A program made the position numbers and the translations under genes. Shown here one piece after another: positions 46,511 through 59,739 of a stretch of DNA of 64,000 nucleotides. The first letter of the stretch is position 1. Each line of letters begins with the position of its first letter. The stretch spans positions 186,001 to 250,000 of the forward strand of contig ML769404.1 of assembly GCA_009733575.1 (NCBI GenBank). Reading direction: 5' to 3'. The notes under the pieces are model-generated. The model was not told the origin of the DNA. It saw only the letters and a program-made list of their open reading frames with translations, and ran no database searches. The DNA is from Gymnopus androsaceus JB14 (taxonomy: Eukaryota; Basidiomycota; Agaricomycetes; Agaricales; Omphalotaceae).

Positions 46511-49500
46511 GACCACTCATCTGCAGCGCATATGAGTGGATATATTGGACTCCTTTCTTTTCCTTGCTCTATCTCTCTGGAACTGTATTTTTCACCGTCT
46601 CCCTCGCGTAGGTCACCTCGGAGTGGTGAGCACCTGTACCACCAAAATTCTTCCTCAGTGTAGTCATAGTCGCTTGTTTCATCGATTTTCTTCCACGTTT
46701 ATTCTCTCTATTTGCTAGGACAGACGTCTCGATGGCGATATTCTACTTAACGGATTCGTCTCGACGACAGTCCGTTCCTATTATATATATTAGTTACGCG
46801 CGACACGTTGATTACTCTTTTTTTACGACTCACCATTCCGTTCACGAACCATTTCACCCTCCTCATACACCATACCGACTGATACCCTAGTCTATTGGCT
46901 TACCTGCATTATTATTTCCACCTCCCGTTCGTCATCACTGACTTATTCCTATATCGAATAAACTGTATGACCATTTTTATCATTGTATTCTTTCAATCCA
47001 CGGCTCTGCGACTTACGCTTGACATTAAAACGTCCGAGTTTCCTTTCCGTACGGAAAATTCCACATGTCTGTGCTTCTTGAAAAGACAATAGTGTCGGCA
47101 AACCAGAGAAAATTCATCTTAAATCCATAGATAGAGATGATGTGAAGATGATGGTTAGACCGAGGAAAGGACGCTGAGAAGAAGTCTCGTGATGAACACG
47201 CCACAAGGTACTCGAACGAAATGAAAACTTTCCCATCTCTTACTTATCATCGATTCCACCCGATGCACCAGTAAAATATCTGAAGCTTGCCAAAGTGGGG
47301 AAGGAGGAGGCATCATGTCCCACCAAACATTAATTCCCCTTCGGTTCAAATTAGACAGGTTCATACGATGAGTTAATCGTATTATTTTCCAGGGTTTTGG
47401 ACAACCTATCATGACCGACGCGGAAAGACTCGCCGGACAATGTTGCCATCCAGCAGCAGCAGACTGCAGGGACGGGCTCGGATGATGGTGGCACCTTGAC
47501 TCGGAGCCTTCCCTTTGATCTGCCAGGTCTTGCCTTTGTCTGAGAGGCGACATTATCATTATTGACAGAAACACAAACACTAGGGTTGAGGGGAATTTGA
47601 GTGCTTTGAAATAACAAGGCTCCCTTAGTGTATGCATGCCATGGGAAGATAACTGTTAACTGTTATCTTGCATGGAATTCGTATTCCTCCTCGTCCTGAT
47701 TAAAAACCATCAATACCGCTCAATGGATTACGCATCCCAGCGCATCCTGTCCTGGAACATTGATGTCGCCGAGCAATGTAAATTCATTGTGAGAACGGAA
47801 GGAAGGTTCCTTTTTCATTTTATCCACGAAACAGCCACGAAAGTAGATAGCTGGATATATCTGGAAGGTTGAAAGTGCCTAGGTCAACAAACCTACACGA
47901 ATTATTGTATGAGTCGTTATCCAGAACAGCGGATACAACTCACCATACATGAGTCTCACACCCAGAACCCAGGGGCAATAGCTTGAACAGCATCAAGAAG
48001 TCCCGTAAGTAATGATATAACCCGTTTCCGGACTTCCCTTGTTCAAGATTTTCGTGGAACTACAGCTCAAGTCATAGAAAGCCATGTTTACCTTCATAAT
48101 TCATCTACATAGTAGATCTGGTTTTGGCTCTAGGGAGATAAGCTGTCGAGCAGCACTTTCCTCGGTAGGTTTGATGAAATTCATTTTCTGTCCGTCATGA
48201 GCGGCGTATAGATCATCTAGAGAGCTTGGAGGAGGAGGGTATTGAGAGAAGTACCATCAAAGCGGTATGACAGACATGTCGCCTGCCTTTGAAGTCCCGG
48301 TTTATAGCTCGCGAGAGCTAATAGTGCTTAGCACAGCGCGAACTCTGGAAACGGCTTTCAATTGGGACTGCCGTGCAGCCTTACCTTCTCCTCTTTTGAT
48401 GGTATTCCGGTGGCCATGACAGTTGCCAGACCACCGAGCTAAACGGTTAGAAGTAGTGAGTAGACTCGAAAAGAGATAATAATAATAATCCGCACTGTTC
48501 ATGATTCCCGTGGAGTAAGCATTAGAATTCTCCCGCCATGAAACTCGCCTGGTAAACTGAGTTCATTGAGTAAGTCTTCCTAGTCTTGTTCAAACTTTCG
48601 AGGAAAAGTTTTTGTTTTTCTGATTTCGGGTGTGTGACTGACATGCGTAGAACATGAGGCATCTTGCAGTTTATCATGATGCGCCGACGCGGTGCAGTGA
48701 ACTAGATGCCGAGCGCACAACGCAGTCCTAGTATCCAGCCTACAGGTCAGCTTAACCGCATAGCTCGTCAGAAAGATAACACCCTTAGAAAAATCTAAAT
48801 CAGCGACTAGACCATGTAATCTCAAGGTACTCACTGAATTCTTGATTCTTTTCGCGGTATTTTCTCTATTGAAATTGACCGAATAAGAATAGCCTAGGTC
48901 AAAGGGATCGAAGGAAATCATCAGAGGCACAACCAGAGAAGATCACCAAAACCCGTAACCCCAACGTATGGCGTCGGCCAAAGAGAGACCCACTGCTTCA
49001 AGCGGGATAACTGAGCATTCGCACCTGAGATAAGAATGGTTCACCTCCAAACCCCCCCAGCACCTTGATATAGCCACTAGCAAACTGAGGAATGCGACGA
49101 ACACGTTCCTCTCGCATGTTTGCTGGCTGGAGGTAATATCGTTGGCCTGCAGGCCTGTGGATGGAGCTTGAATTAAGATCGATCGACATCATGTTAGCTA
49201 GACTGAGTAGCCGACGATACTACCATGGAGGATATTGATTTCTTGGATCTGGAAGCGGCTAAGACAGGTTGATCTTACCGTAGAAAGAATACTACCAACC
49301 TTTCGAGACGAAGTAATTATCTTTTCGGGCCCATTACACCTGCACCGCTGGAAGGTGATTTCATTCCAGTGGGACAGTCTCTATCTAATAGGAGAAAATA
49401 AGCCGAGATAAAAAGAGCCAAAAAGAATTCAGCTGCTATTTTAAAGACCTTCATTCCACAGCTTTCGAGTCAGAAAGAATCAAAAGGACTTCTGTATGTT

Positions 49501-52500
49501 CATCCTTCTATCGCGTCAGATTGACGCTCAAACAGACTATAGAGAAAAGACCTAAAACGGATCCCGCCGTTCTCGTGCTCCGCAATTGAATCCACTATCA
49601 CATCGTCGGCACCGATACATTGAGCGAATATAACTGGTGCAAGAGTCTAGGAATTACCCATGTTAAAGATATCATTCATGAGGCAAGTTGGAGGTAGAAT
49701 AGAGAACATGATTCCGGAGGGTGAATGAGGGACGTACCAGCAGTCGAGCTCCGACAAGAAAACATTACCTGTCTCACTCAGGCTCTAGCTAGGGGTCACC
49801 GAGTACATTAGATATACCTAAGGTAATATTTCGATTCGAGAGTAGAAGAGGTGCAGAGTTTTTCCGAAGGAATGTTCAGGATGTAAAGCTGAGGCTAGTT
49901 GGTTGCACTGGATCGGCGGTAAAAGATACAGCGATCAATTGCGAGTTGTTTGGATTCTAGCCTAAATAATCAGAAGTAATAGGTTACCTGCATTCTCTTA
50001 CTTGCGTTAGAACTTACTACGCTTCACTGAGCGCATTGTAATAAAAAAAACGACATCGTAGAACAGAAGAAGCAAACCGAGCGCCCACGCTTTGACCTTA
50101 AATAAATAAGCGCTCTCTCGGTCCTCCAAATTATCATTCCAGACAGTAATTTTGAGAATTAAAAAAGGCGGCTATGAGGTCTAGTAAGGAAGGGGAAAAA
50201 TATACATTACATGACATGGTCCAGGGCATATCCAGTACGGGACTACTTAGTACCTTCATCATCCGACTCGGAGTCCCCTGTCCCCCAGATGTTGACTAGA
50301 ACTTGAAGGGCATGGCATGAGTGAACAAAGCAATTCTAGAAGGCTGGAGCAATTCGCAATTACACAGAGAACAAAGCAACGTTGCAAAGCGTGTGCTAGG
50401 GGAACGAAACATGAGGCTCACAGTTTCCATTGGTTGTAATGACCTCCACACTGCCGGGTCATTTTTCAAGAGCACCTTTTGTCTTTTCTCGCGTAGAACA
50501 TACAGGACATTGATGGTGAATTGCAAATGTTGGGTTTCCAGGTTGTTCTCACAGGTTAAGTATGCCCGCTTCTCCTTCTCTACATTATCGTCGGGGAGGC
50601 TCCGACCGCGACACAGTATAGATTTGTGTTTGTCACCTTTGTTAATGACAGATTTACTGTTTAGACTCATGTTGCGGGTCGCGTATCCCGATTGCTTTGT
50701 CCTCTAGACCCTGGACCCAATCAATTCCATTCAGCATGTGAGATGCTGCTTCTGCCGATCCAGTGTCTTGAAAAAAAAGGCAAAACTTCAGGCGAGGAAT
50801 GCGCATCAGAGATCATCATATTGCAATAAGTACTAGTCCTATGCGACTGATGTACTAGGAACGCTAGAAAAATTTGATACATTCTGGACGGAAGAACTTT
50901 GCTTTGGTGGCATTCTTTTTTTGGTCTGACGTTCGTCTAATCCGAGCTCATCGATAATCCGCTTAATAGGAGCTAGTACGTATACTCGCGTTGTTTCGTC
51001 TTTTCAAAGATCTCTACATAGTAGGTTTTGCTACAAGAACCTGAATTGCATTGCATGAGTTGTCTTTTATCACTTCGGCGGGAGCTGTAATACTGGTCAA
51101 GCTCTTTCATCGGGCGACTAGTTCTGTCACTTTTTGGTGCTTCCAAATTCGCACCTTCTACTTGAGTATCATTTCAACCCATATTGAATAATAATATGAC
51201 TTTGGATGTGCTTCCGCTGAACCTGGAGCCTTACAAACGACGCAAAAGCCCACTATGCCTCTCGTAGAGTTGAACATTATTCCTTCCTGTTTAGGATTAG
51301 ATGCGTGTCGAAGGACCCAGTCCCTGCTTGACTTGTTGCAATGACAGAGTTTGCTCAATTGAATACATCTGGTGAAGTGTTTCGTATGACAATCTTCAGA
51401 ATGAAGCTCTGACGGTTGCACATTGCAACGTAGGTGCATCCCCTGTCCGTACGTTCTAGTGCATTTGTGGCGAAGTGATATACCCCGCTTTGGCCATGAA
51501 CCAATCTATATCCCTTCTTCAACCACGAGGTCATTCGGATCTTATTAAGGTGGACTCTCTTTTCCCTCTCTACATCCTTTCTTGGTGGCTTCAATCGAAG
51601 GAGATTGGGTGGCTTAAATAGGATCGTATTCAAACTTTATTTCTTAGTACCATTAATTCTTAGGATCGGGTGTAATGTACACTGCGTAGTACTAGTGGGC
51701 TAGAATCACCTTAAACTACGCAGCTCCTACCCGAGCCACCGACGACGATTATTTCTACACATACTCGCGCCCTCAAAGAAGTTTATGCTTATGGCTGCTT
51801 CTATTTCGGTCTCAACCTCTATACATTGACACTTCCTAAATCATCATAGACCTTGGCCAAGATCAGATTCGAGTGGAATCAAGTTTGAACTTTCAAGGCC
51901 CAACTTAACCACTGTTCCGCGTGTTGTTAGTCTTGAAAGCAAGGTACGTTCAAAGGCATCATCATACTAATTTGGGGTCAAAAATACCATATGAACGTCC
52001 GCAGGTGTGAGAGTGAGTCTGCGAAAATCTGGGTCTATTCAGCTGTGGTTCCAGCTGTAAACTCAGTCAAATCCACTGAACGAATTGTTGTAGGTAGGCA
52101 TCCACTGCTCTTCAACTGTTATTTCGGTAAATCAACGAACTTCCCAGCTCGGACATCGATGTCTGAGAAGATCACAAGGGATCTGGGTACGACTGCTCAA
52201 AGTTCACGCTCACGAAGAAGGTTTGAGCAAAAGAAGCGGAACTTTTAGAGGTTTTCGTTCAGGCCCACCTATGAAGTGGCATTTTTGGGGTGAGCACTTT
52301 CGGTATGTGCTCCCCGAATTCATGGACTTCTGATCTCATCCAAGTTCTGATTAAGAAGCACATATTGGGGTTGTATATGGAATGTTTGATTGCGGTATAT
52401 TGTGGCCGAGGGTTTGGAGCTGCGAATTGTTCGTCCCCAAATCAAGGTGAGCACCACCCGCGAACCTGATGGTACTAAGTTACGAACTGTAAATCCTCCT

Positions 52501-53420
52501 GCGCCACTGATTCCTTGCAATGGAGATTTGGGGCACTATGGATTGAAACCGACGTTGATGAATGTGGGATATAGGAAAAAATAATCAAAAACTAAACAGA
52601 AAAGGAATAAAATATTTGAGATACGAGAGAAGGACCACATGTAATGCATATGCTAAGTATGGAAGGGATATCGATGATATTAAGTATCGAGAGCTCCGAG
52701 GCTCAGATACAATCGCACATTGACGTTCTTGGTTTAATAGAAACCAGAGTCCGGCTTCGAAAAGGACGTCTGTGGAGACGACTCTGCAAAGGAAGCGGGT
52801 CGAAAGATGTGGTTCCAACGCATCCTTTCAATGAAATATATGAAATAGGTGGTCATGATGTTTGCCAGCATGCGCGTATGAGCCAAGTTTGTCAAGTGGC
52901 TGGATTACAGAACTGATTGCGGGGTATAGTGAGAGATAATACAAGGTTGAGGGAATACAGATAGCATTTGCAACGCATCATTCTGATAATTCATAGTTTT
53001 TAGCCTTGTTTGGCCAAGTAATCCTGGTACTGTTTTGGTGTGAATGTTTTCTGCTCCCTGTTCGTCAAACCAAGAACGCTGTAACTTTTGGGACGGACCT
53101 GTGAGAACGCATGCATTTGAGCGATCTGACCTTTCAAAAGATCATTTACTTGAGAATCGAGTTGTCGTTAGTGACCTGCACCAGGTCAAAAGGAACGAAT
53201 TCACCAAATCTGTGTCTAGCAAGGGTATTCTTTCCCTCAAACGCCTCGCTTACTAGCATTATCGCATAGCTTTCACCGCAGCCACTGGATTGGTCCTCGA
53301 TCTGTAGATGCGAGACCGGAAGTGCAGTTCGAATTGCAGCCTCAAGGTCAGCGAGGTTGATCATGATGGTGATAAAGATAAGATGTCAGGTCAAAGCGAA
53401 AGTTTCCCAGCCCCTAAGTT
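46511..53420. other. Gene-poor 6.9 kb with exon-like remnants
   Basis: No complete gene. Minus-strand exon-like pieces lie at about 49790-48990 (separate entry). Two further minus-strand frames (50296-50670 and 51355-51633) share a D/N-V-E-(K/R)-E-K-R motif and may be diverged copies of one sequence. A hairpin (GGGGTGAGCAC with GTGCTCCCC) lies at 52287-52315. The first 500 bp is the 3' end of the HMG-box transcript. Confidence 0.35.
48990..49790 (-). pseudogene. Exon-like segments of an unrecognised gene
   Basis: Several open pieces flanked by splice-like signals. They are NVFLSELDCW (about 49770-49740, donor GTACGT); TLAPVIFAQCIGADDVIV followed by DSIAEHENGGIRF (49650-49557, preceded by TAG); and SIHRPAGQRYYLQPANMREE followed by RVRRIPQFASGYIKVLGG (about 49160-49035). 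Codon use and composition look protein-coding, yet I could not join them into one frame. They may belong to a decayed or misassembled gene. No family recognised. Confidence 0.3.
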
Positions 53421-54977
53421 ATGTCATCCGACTCCATGGACATTCTTCGAAGTACGGCCTTTAGTTTCCCGGCTATCGACAACCATGCACATCCCCTGCT
53501 CAATTCTCAGTCTCGAGACAAGGTTCCGTTCGAAGCTATTCTTTCAGAAGCCTCGGGCGAAGTGGCATTAAAGAAAGATGCTACACAGACTCTAGCCTGT
53601 TATCGAGCAGCGGAACAGCTGGCTGAAATTCTCGAAATCGAGAAGAATCAAGATGACCTTTGGCAAAAATTGAAAGAAAAACGGGATTCTATCGAGTATG
53701 AAGAGCTGTGCGAGATGTTCATGAAGCGTTGTGGAATACAAAGCATTCTCTTAGATGACGGTCTTGGTGGCGTATCAGAATGGGCAGAAGACTGGAAATG
53801 GCATAGAAGATTTGGATGTACTACCAAAAGGATAGTGAGGGTTGAGATTGAAGCAGAGGTAGAAGTCTAGGTCCTAGGCTAGCTTCCTTGTTCTAATCGT
53901 TCCATTCAGAAATTGTTACTTCCATTGCTTCAACCTCTGCTGGACATCGAAGATCGTTCCACTCTACCATCCGCAGAGTCTTACAAGCGACTACTATCCA
54001 CCCTTGTGAAATTTTTTGGTCAACTCAGCACTTCTTTGACCAACAGTGCGCTTGATCCTGAAGTTGTAGCATTTAAAAGTATTGCATGCTATCGGGGTGG
54101 GCTAAACATTCGAACTCGATCAGCCCTATCGATATCCATAACAGATTCTGAGCAGAGCAACATGCATGGCGTTGTGGAGAGTCTGTTGCAGGTTCTTTGG
54201 CAATTCAAGGATAAGGGAATCATCCGTATTGCACACGGTGTGATTAACGAATGGATCATTCATTGGGCTCTCCGTGTGGCAGGAGAATGTGGCATTCCCG
54301 GTAAGCCAGACTACATTCTCGCCTCAACTCAGACGGTGACGAGTTCCAAAGTGCAATTCCACACTGGTCTCGGTGACTCTGATATTCCTCTGGTGCATGC
54401 ATCTCCTGCATACATGCAACCTTTGATTGAAGATTACCCTCAAACCATTTTCATCCTATTGCATGCTGCATATCCTTTCACAAAAGAGGCAGGCTATCTA
54501 TGCTCGGTTTACCCAAATGTAATGCTAGATTTCGGTGAGGTATGTTAATCCAATACTAGGAATAATCCCTTCCACATTTGTATTCGCTTTGAAGATCTTC
54601 CCAATGGTTTCGGGGTCAGGCCAAAGAGCTGCTCTCCGTGAAGTTTTGGAGCTATGTCCTACAAACAAGATCCTCTGGTCGAGTGGGTTTAGAAGCTCGA
54701 TTTTTGTATTTATGGCTAACGTTTGAATCTTGTAGCTGACGGTCACTGGCATCCCGAATCATTCTATCTTGGTACAATCCAAGCTCGACAGGCTTTATTT
54801 GACGTGGGTCATCTTCTATCTATGTACGTTTTTCGCTCACTCCATACAAAACAGGTTCTTTCCGAAATCATATCGGCTGGAGAATTAACAGAAACTCAAG
54901 CGGTAGGAATTGTTGAACGAGCGCTGTTTTGGAACGCAGAGAGGGTGTACAAGCTTGATATGATACCAAACAAGTAA
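53421..54977 (+). CDS. Amidohydrolase (FluG N-terminal-like)
   Basis: TIM-barrel metal hydrolase of the amidohydrolase-2 group, resembling the N-terminal half of fungal FluG-type proteins. It starts at ATG 53421 (MSSDSMDILRSTAFSFPAID). Five exons join in frame to TAA 54977. Metal-site motifs seen are IDNHAHPL (HxH at the first strand), VQFHTGLGDSD, FILLHAAYPFTKEAGYL, VMLDFGE, and LWSTDGHWHPESFYLG with the terminal Asp. MFMKRCGIQSILLDDGLGG and GGLNIRTR are typical of the group. The C-terminus ends VERALFWNAERVYKLDMIPN. The glutamine-synthetase domain that follows in FluG fusions is absent: the next 150 bp hold a stop and then the neighbouring gene. Substrate unknown. Confidence 0.88.
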
Positions 54978-55128
54978 CGAAGGTATTCGAAATACAACGC
55001 CCCAGTATAGCATGATATTCTATTCCTGTACAACACAGTTTACAGGACCTGTCTACACAATGTCTGTTTCCGCCTTCTAGAACAATGTCCAAAAAAAAAG
55101 AAAGTGTAAAGACCGTATGAAAATGCGG

Positions 55129-57334
55129 CTAGCGCTCAGACAAGCTATCTAGATAGCTGTCGCGAGAAGGGCCTAAAGTAGGCAAATAATGTGTTGTGAA
55201 ATCTGCATGGAGGCCTGACGCTTTCAGTTTCTCATCATCGACGTAGGTACTTTCCACATCGCGCGCGAAAACCTCAGGTGCAAAATTGGACTTGGATAGG
55301 TTGGCTTCGGCATACACTGGAAAAAAAAAAATTAGCAATGAGAAGCAAGGCATACACAGTTTAGCTTACGGTATTGTGAGAGCCCTTTGCCAAAGTTTTT
55401 GAGGCAAACTAACCCAAGGGCAATACTTGCACTAAGGAGAATGAGTGAACTTGTTATAAAGCACCCCTCGCACGGCCAGGCGTAGAATGTCCTAGGGTTA
55501 CAAAATCCATGAGTAGACATCGTAACAAACCGAGTACGACTTACCATCTATAAACGGGTGACTTGAACATGGCTGCACTGGCCGCAAGGAACACGGAACC
55601 TGCTGCGATGAATGCGATGGTAATTTTTCGTTTTTCATATCGGATACCATACCAAGCCTGAGGCGGGACTGAGATCAAAGTGTCTATCTAAAGCAATTTA
55701 AATTCCTCACCATGAATAACCATGGTCCAATAAGCTGAGTGGATGTGATTAGTAGGTGATTGGGTTAACGGTGATGAAGCTCACAATGGCATAGCAGAGA
55801 ATCAGGGCCTCATAAAGCTGGGTGAAGACAGTGATCTCGTGGATGTACGTGTTGAACAATTGGTCGGCCCAGAGTCCAGCAGCAGTGAGAAGAACAAACA
55901 CTTCGAGCTGTAAGCAAACTTGGAGGGCAAGGAAGTACTGATAGTATCGGTGAATACGTGGAAGATATTTAGGATAACAGAGGTAAGATTTACCTTGTAC
56001 AGTTTTGTAATTGCTTTGGGAGCCCCAACATAAGCGAAGGTTTCAGCATTGTACGCCTATTATATATAAATACATCGTAAGCATCCAACTCGAGCAGATG
56101 ACAAGGACACATACTCGGAGCAGGGTCCACGAGAGATATGCAGATATACCGAGGGCCGTACAGTTCAAAATGAGATCAGGAATCTTGGAGTTTTCATGTC
56201 AAAGAAGAGAAGGATGCAGACGACTGGCCATACCTCATATAAAGTACGAGTTGAAAAGTATTGTCCGAATATCGCGATAGAGCATGGGGAACCCGGGGTT
56301 TCAATCATCTCATTGAAAACGCCCGCTTGCCAGTTTGTACGCCACACTGAGAAGGATGATGAAATGAGATGAATCATCTGCCCGAGGCAAAGCGTTGCAG
56401 ATGGAAAGTTACTTACATGCGTATATTGACCAAGCAGTGAGTGTTATTCGGGTAATAAACACCGTCAATCTTACATCAAAACCTCATTAGTGGAACGAAA
56501 AAGAGAGAACAGACAACCATTTACACATGAGGCACAGAGTCATACATCATTGCCATGACCGATATCATGAAAAGCCAAAACTGAAGGAGCGCAAAGGCGA
56601 TATCTTCTCGTTTGCTGTTGTAAAGACTAGGGAGAAGATAAATTGAGCTATAATTGACAATGGGTACTCGGCGACTTACTGTTGAGAGGGGTATAACAGC
56701 ATACTAGTGCAGATGTTGTTCAAGGGGACGTCGTCCAAGCTAGTTTGCCCATTGAAAATTACCTGCTGGTGAGCGGGATCCTGAGTAATGTTGAACGAAT
56801 CGCGACTGAGTACTGAAAGGATCTGCACCGATATCAGATTAGATTCGGCAAGGTCGCTTATCGACAAGTACACTCACTGTCTCTCCGCGCAGAATTGAAT
56901 CCATTTCCTAATGAATCTGAGAAAGGCGGATGTAGCATTACGCGCATCACGCACAATAGTTAAATTTGCTATAGGGACAATGTCCGACCTCGAGTCGAAT
57001 AGGTTGCTGCAAACGGAGTCACTGTGTGGGATGAAATTGCAATTGATCAACACGTAGCCACCGTCAGTGTAGACGAGGTCTGTATGATTAGCCAGTGGGA
57101 TTTTCGCCGCTTGAGTTATATCGGACAGAAGAGTATAATACTCGGCATCGACGGTGAAAAGGAGTGATTGAATGATTCCCTGGGCAAAGCAGTGGAAGAA
57201 CCCGAACAGAAAGAACACGGAAGTCAGTCGATTGCGGGTCACCCGTGCGTGCTGAACCTTTAGGTTAATTCAAAAACTCTACAGAGATCAAGGCCACTCA
57301 CAATCTGCTTTATTAACTTCTTTCCGAAAACCAT
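55129..57334 (-). CDS. Orphan multi-pass membrane protein, paralogue B
   Basis: Same architecture as the gene at 32214-34507, on the same strand and 21 kb away. It starts at ATG 57334 (MVFGKKLIKQI), with an intron at the same place as in paralogue A, followed by VQHARVTRNRLTSVFFLFGF. A long extracellular-type loop has cysteines and N-glycosylation sites (NHTDLVYTDGGYVLINCNFI). Later helices include FWLFMISVMAMMYD, LILNCTALGISAYLSWTLLR (preceding a conserved AYN) and LEVFVLLTAAGLWADQLFN. A tail ends RDSYLDSLSER at 55129. Family unknown; about seven to eight helices. Sequence divergence from paralogue A is large, so the duplication is old or function has diverged. Confidence 0.7.
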
Positions 57335-58779
57335 GATAAAGGAAAATCCAAGCAAGTTTACTGTCACAAAGGTCTGGCCTATCTGTTGATTGAACGAAAA
57401 AGAAAAGAGTGCAAGCACGGATCCAGCTGCGAGCAACTTGGAAGGGACCAGCCAAGGTAGAAGTACGAAAGGAAGGGCGGTAATTTTGCTGTCCAGCACC
57501 GTTTGCTTTTGAATCTTCTCAATCGAAGCACACAAAAATTGATTGAATGATGTATGTAACGTCGCGATCTTGACATTCACACAGCAATGTTTCATTTCAT
57601 CGATGTTCCAAGAAACAATTGCTCACCGTTCTATGTTCACCTTTACATAACTCGCATCTCAATCACCGTGTAAAAGCGTCCGTGTGTACAGGGCTGAGTC
57701 CCGTTCCCCACGGCGCTTACCCCGAGTCGAGTCGTAATTTCCTTTTATGAATGATGCGATCTTGCTGGCACTCTCCGTGGGCAGCCTTCGCAAGTTTAGC
57801 TTTGACACTGAAACTGTTGCTTGGTCCAAGCCCACAAACAATAGGATTCTAGGAAGAATTTGTGGCGAGATTCCTTTCAGGATTGCTTCGCAGTGGACCC
57901 CACCTTACGGGAATGAATTTGAACAACCAAATGATCAAGGTTACCATTGATCATAGTCGAGGTATCATCACTCATTAATAATTCGTCCAGGAATTCTGAT
58001 TCCACGATTCCACCTCACAGTATAGCCTCACCAGTCTTGAACTGTGAAGCTGACTGCAGTTTGTTGTACAGTAGGACTGATTCTAGGCAGATATGATCAT
58101 GAAGGTTGTCAGATGCCTAAATGAGGATGAAAAGATTCCTATATATGTATCATCATTCAACTTCGAGCTTCTCGAGGCTCTGTCAATATCTGCCCGAGCT
58201 ATCCGATCTCAATCGCGCAGCTAAACCAAGAAGATGTTGTCATTGGCCGGAGGAGAAGAATCAAGCCGCATCGAATCCCAAGTACAGGTTTGGTCTGATT
58301 TTGAACGCATCACTTGGACTTGGATATAAGCTAAACACTGACAACCATGACTGGAGGACGCGATAACCAGTGGTGTTAGCAGATAAAATGTCGAGTGAGT
58401 GAGGTGTAACATTGGCAAAAGGTAAGCGTACAAATACCAGAAGAGAGTGATCTGTATAGTACAGCTGGAGAACAGCAAGCAATTATGTGTACCATATCAT
58501 GCAGGAGAAAAAGAAATGCGTAATACAACCGAAGGTGGGATTGACAGTGAGAGTGAGAGCGACCGGAAAAAAAGAGAAGCAAAATAAAACACAGGAGGAC
58601 CACGAAACCCAGCAGTGGAATTCAAAAGCGGAATCAAATGAGAAGACTAACAACGATAGACTAGCCCCTGGACGTCTGGGCACCACAGAAACCATACAGT
58701 CCTCCTTCTAATCAGTGCTCAGCATGGAAATGATAGGTCTATGAAGATCAAAACCCCCCGTCATCCCACATTCCACAAC
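57335..58779. other. Intergenic; no gene recognised
   Basis: Upstream region of membrane gene B and downstream region of Naa30. Short frames on both strands lack motifs. Confidence 0.4.
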
Positions 58780-59739
58780 TCAACGCGAAGAGTATTCATC
58801 TTCCTCGTCCGAATAGGGGATTACTCGGATCGCGCGATACCTCTGTCCTTTTCGCGGTAGCTGCCTCTTCTCTCCAATAGTACTTCCACTCCGACTCCCT
58901 TCATCTTCATCCGACTCGGATGGTTCAGGAGTTTGAGGAGGGATGCTTAGGATGAGTCGAAAAGCATCTTTACCGTTGAGGTAGAATCGATAAAGACGTT
59001 TTTCCCGAATGAATCCTAAAGATTCATATAGTGAGAGAGCGGCATGGTTGTCGTATTCTGTTTCCAGGACAATCTATGACGTGAAAGGTTAGATTGAACG
59101 GGGACTGGAGGGAGATGACGGAAAGGGTAAAATGTATACATTGCAACGGATCAAAACCGAGGGCTAGGAAAGAGCGTACGTGGCAACATGCAAGTTCTAC
59201 TCACCTCGTCAACACCGTCCTCCTTCATTGCTTCCATCGATCTCCGAACAAGGGCGCTGGCTATATTCAAAGCAGAAAAAAACAATAAACGAAAGACACC
59301 CATCACACGGTGAATGAGATGAAAGCGCGGATTCATTCTAGCATAAGAGATTTGTGAGGAGAAAGAAGAACGCGGAAAGTTGTACTTACCGATGCCTCTC
59401 TTTCTGAAAGCTTTGTCTACGCTCAACATTGCAATATAGCCTCGGTTGTACGTACTTCGGTGCATACTCTGCTTGCAGACTATCACGCCCACTGGGTTGG
59501 AGGACTGAGAAGAAAAGGCTAGAAATGCTAGGTGTGGCCTACATTCTTCATAGGTTTCAAGTGGATTATTTACAATAGGATGAAACTCACCATTGACACA
59601 AGAAATATCGAAAAGTGTAAATAACATAAGGCTCACTCAGCTCGCTTTGAACGAGTGCCATGACATGAGGCAGGTCCTGTTCGCCGTTATAAGCACGATA
59701 AGTTATGACATTCGCTCCAGAGCTTGGCTGAGAATCCAT
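58780..59739 (-). CDS. NAA30: NatC catalytic subunit Naa30 (Mak3)
   Basis: GNAT-fold N-terminal acetyltransferase acting co-translationally on Met-Leu/Ile/Phe/Trp starts, with Naa35 and Naa38. It starts at ATG 59739 ([20 protein letters not shown]). Exons join to [40 protein letters not shown], then [20 protein letters not shown], where RKRGIA is the acetyl-CoA (R/Q-x2-G-x-A) motif. [20 protein letters not shown] and [20 protein letters not shown] follow. The C-terminal 50 residues are an acidic/Pro/basic extension ending in EEDEYSSR at the TGA 58782-58780. All catalytic parts are present with no frame break. Confidence 0.93.
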
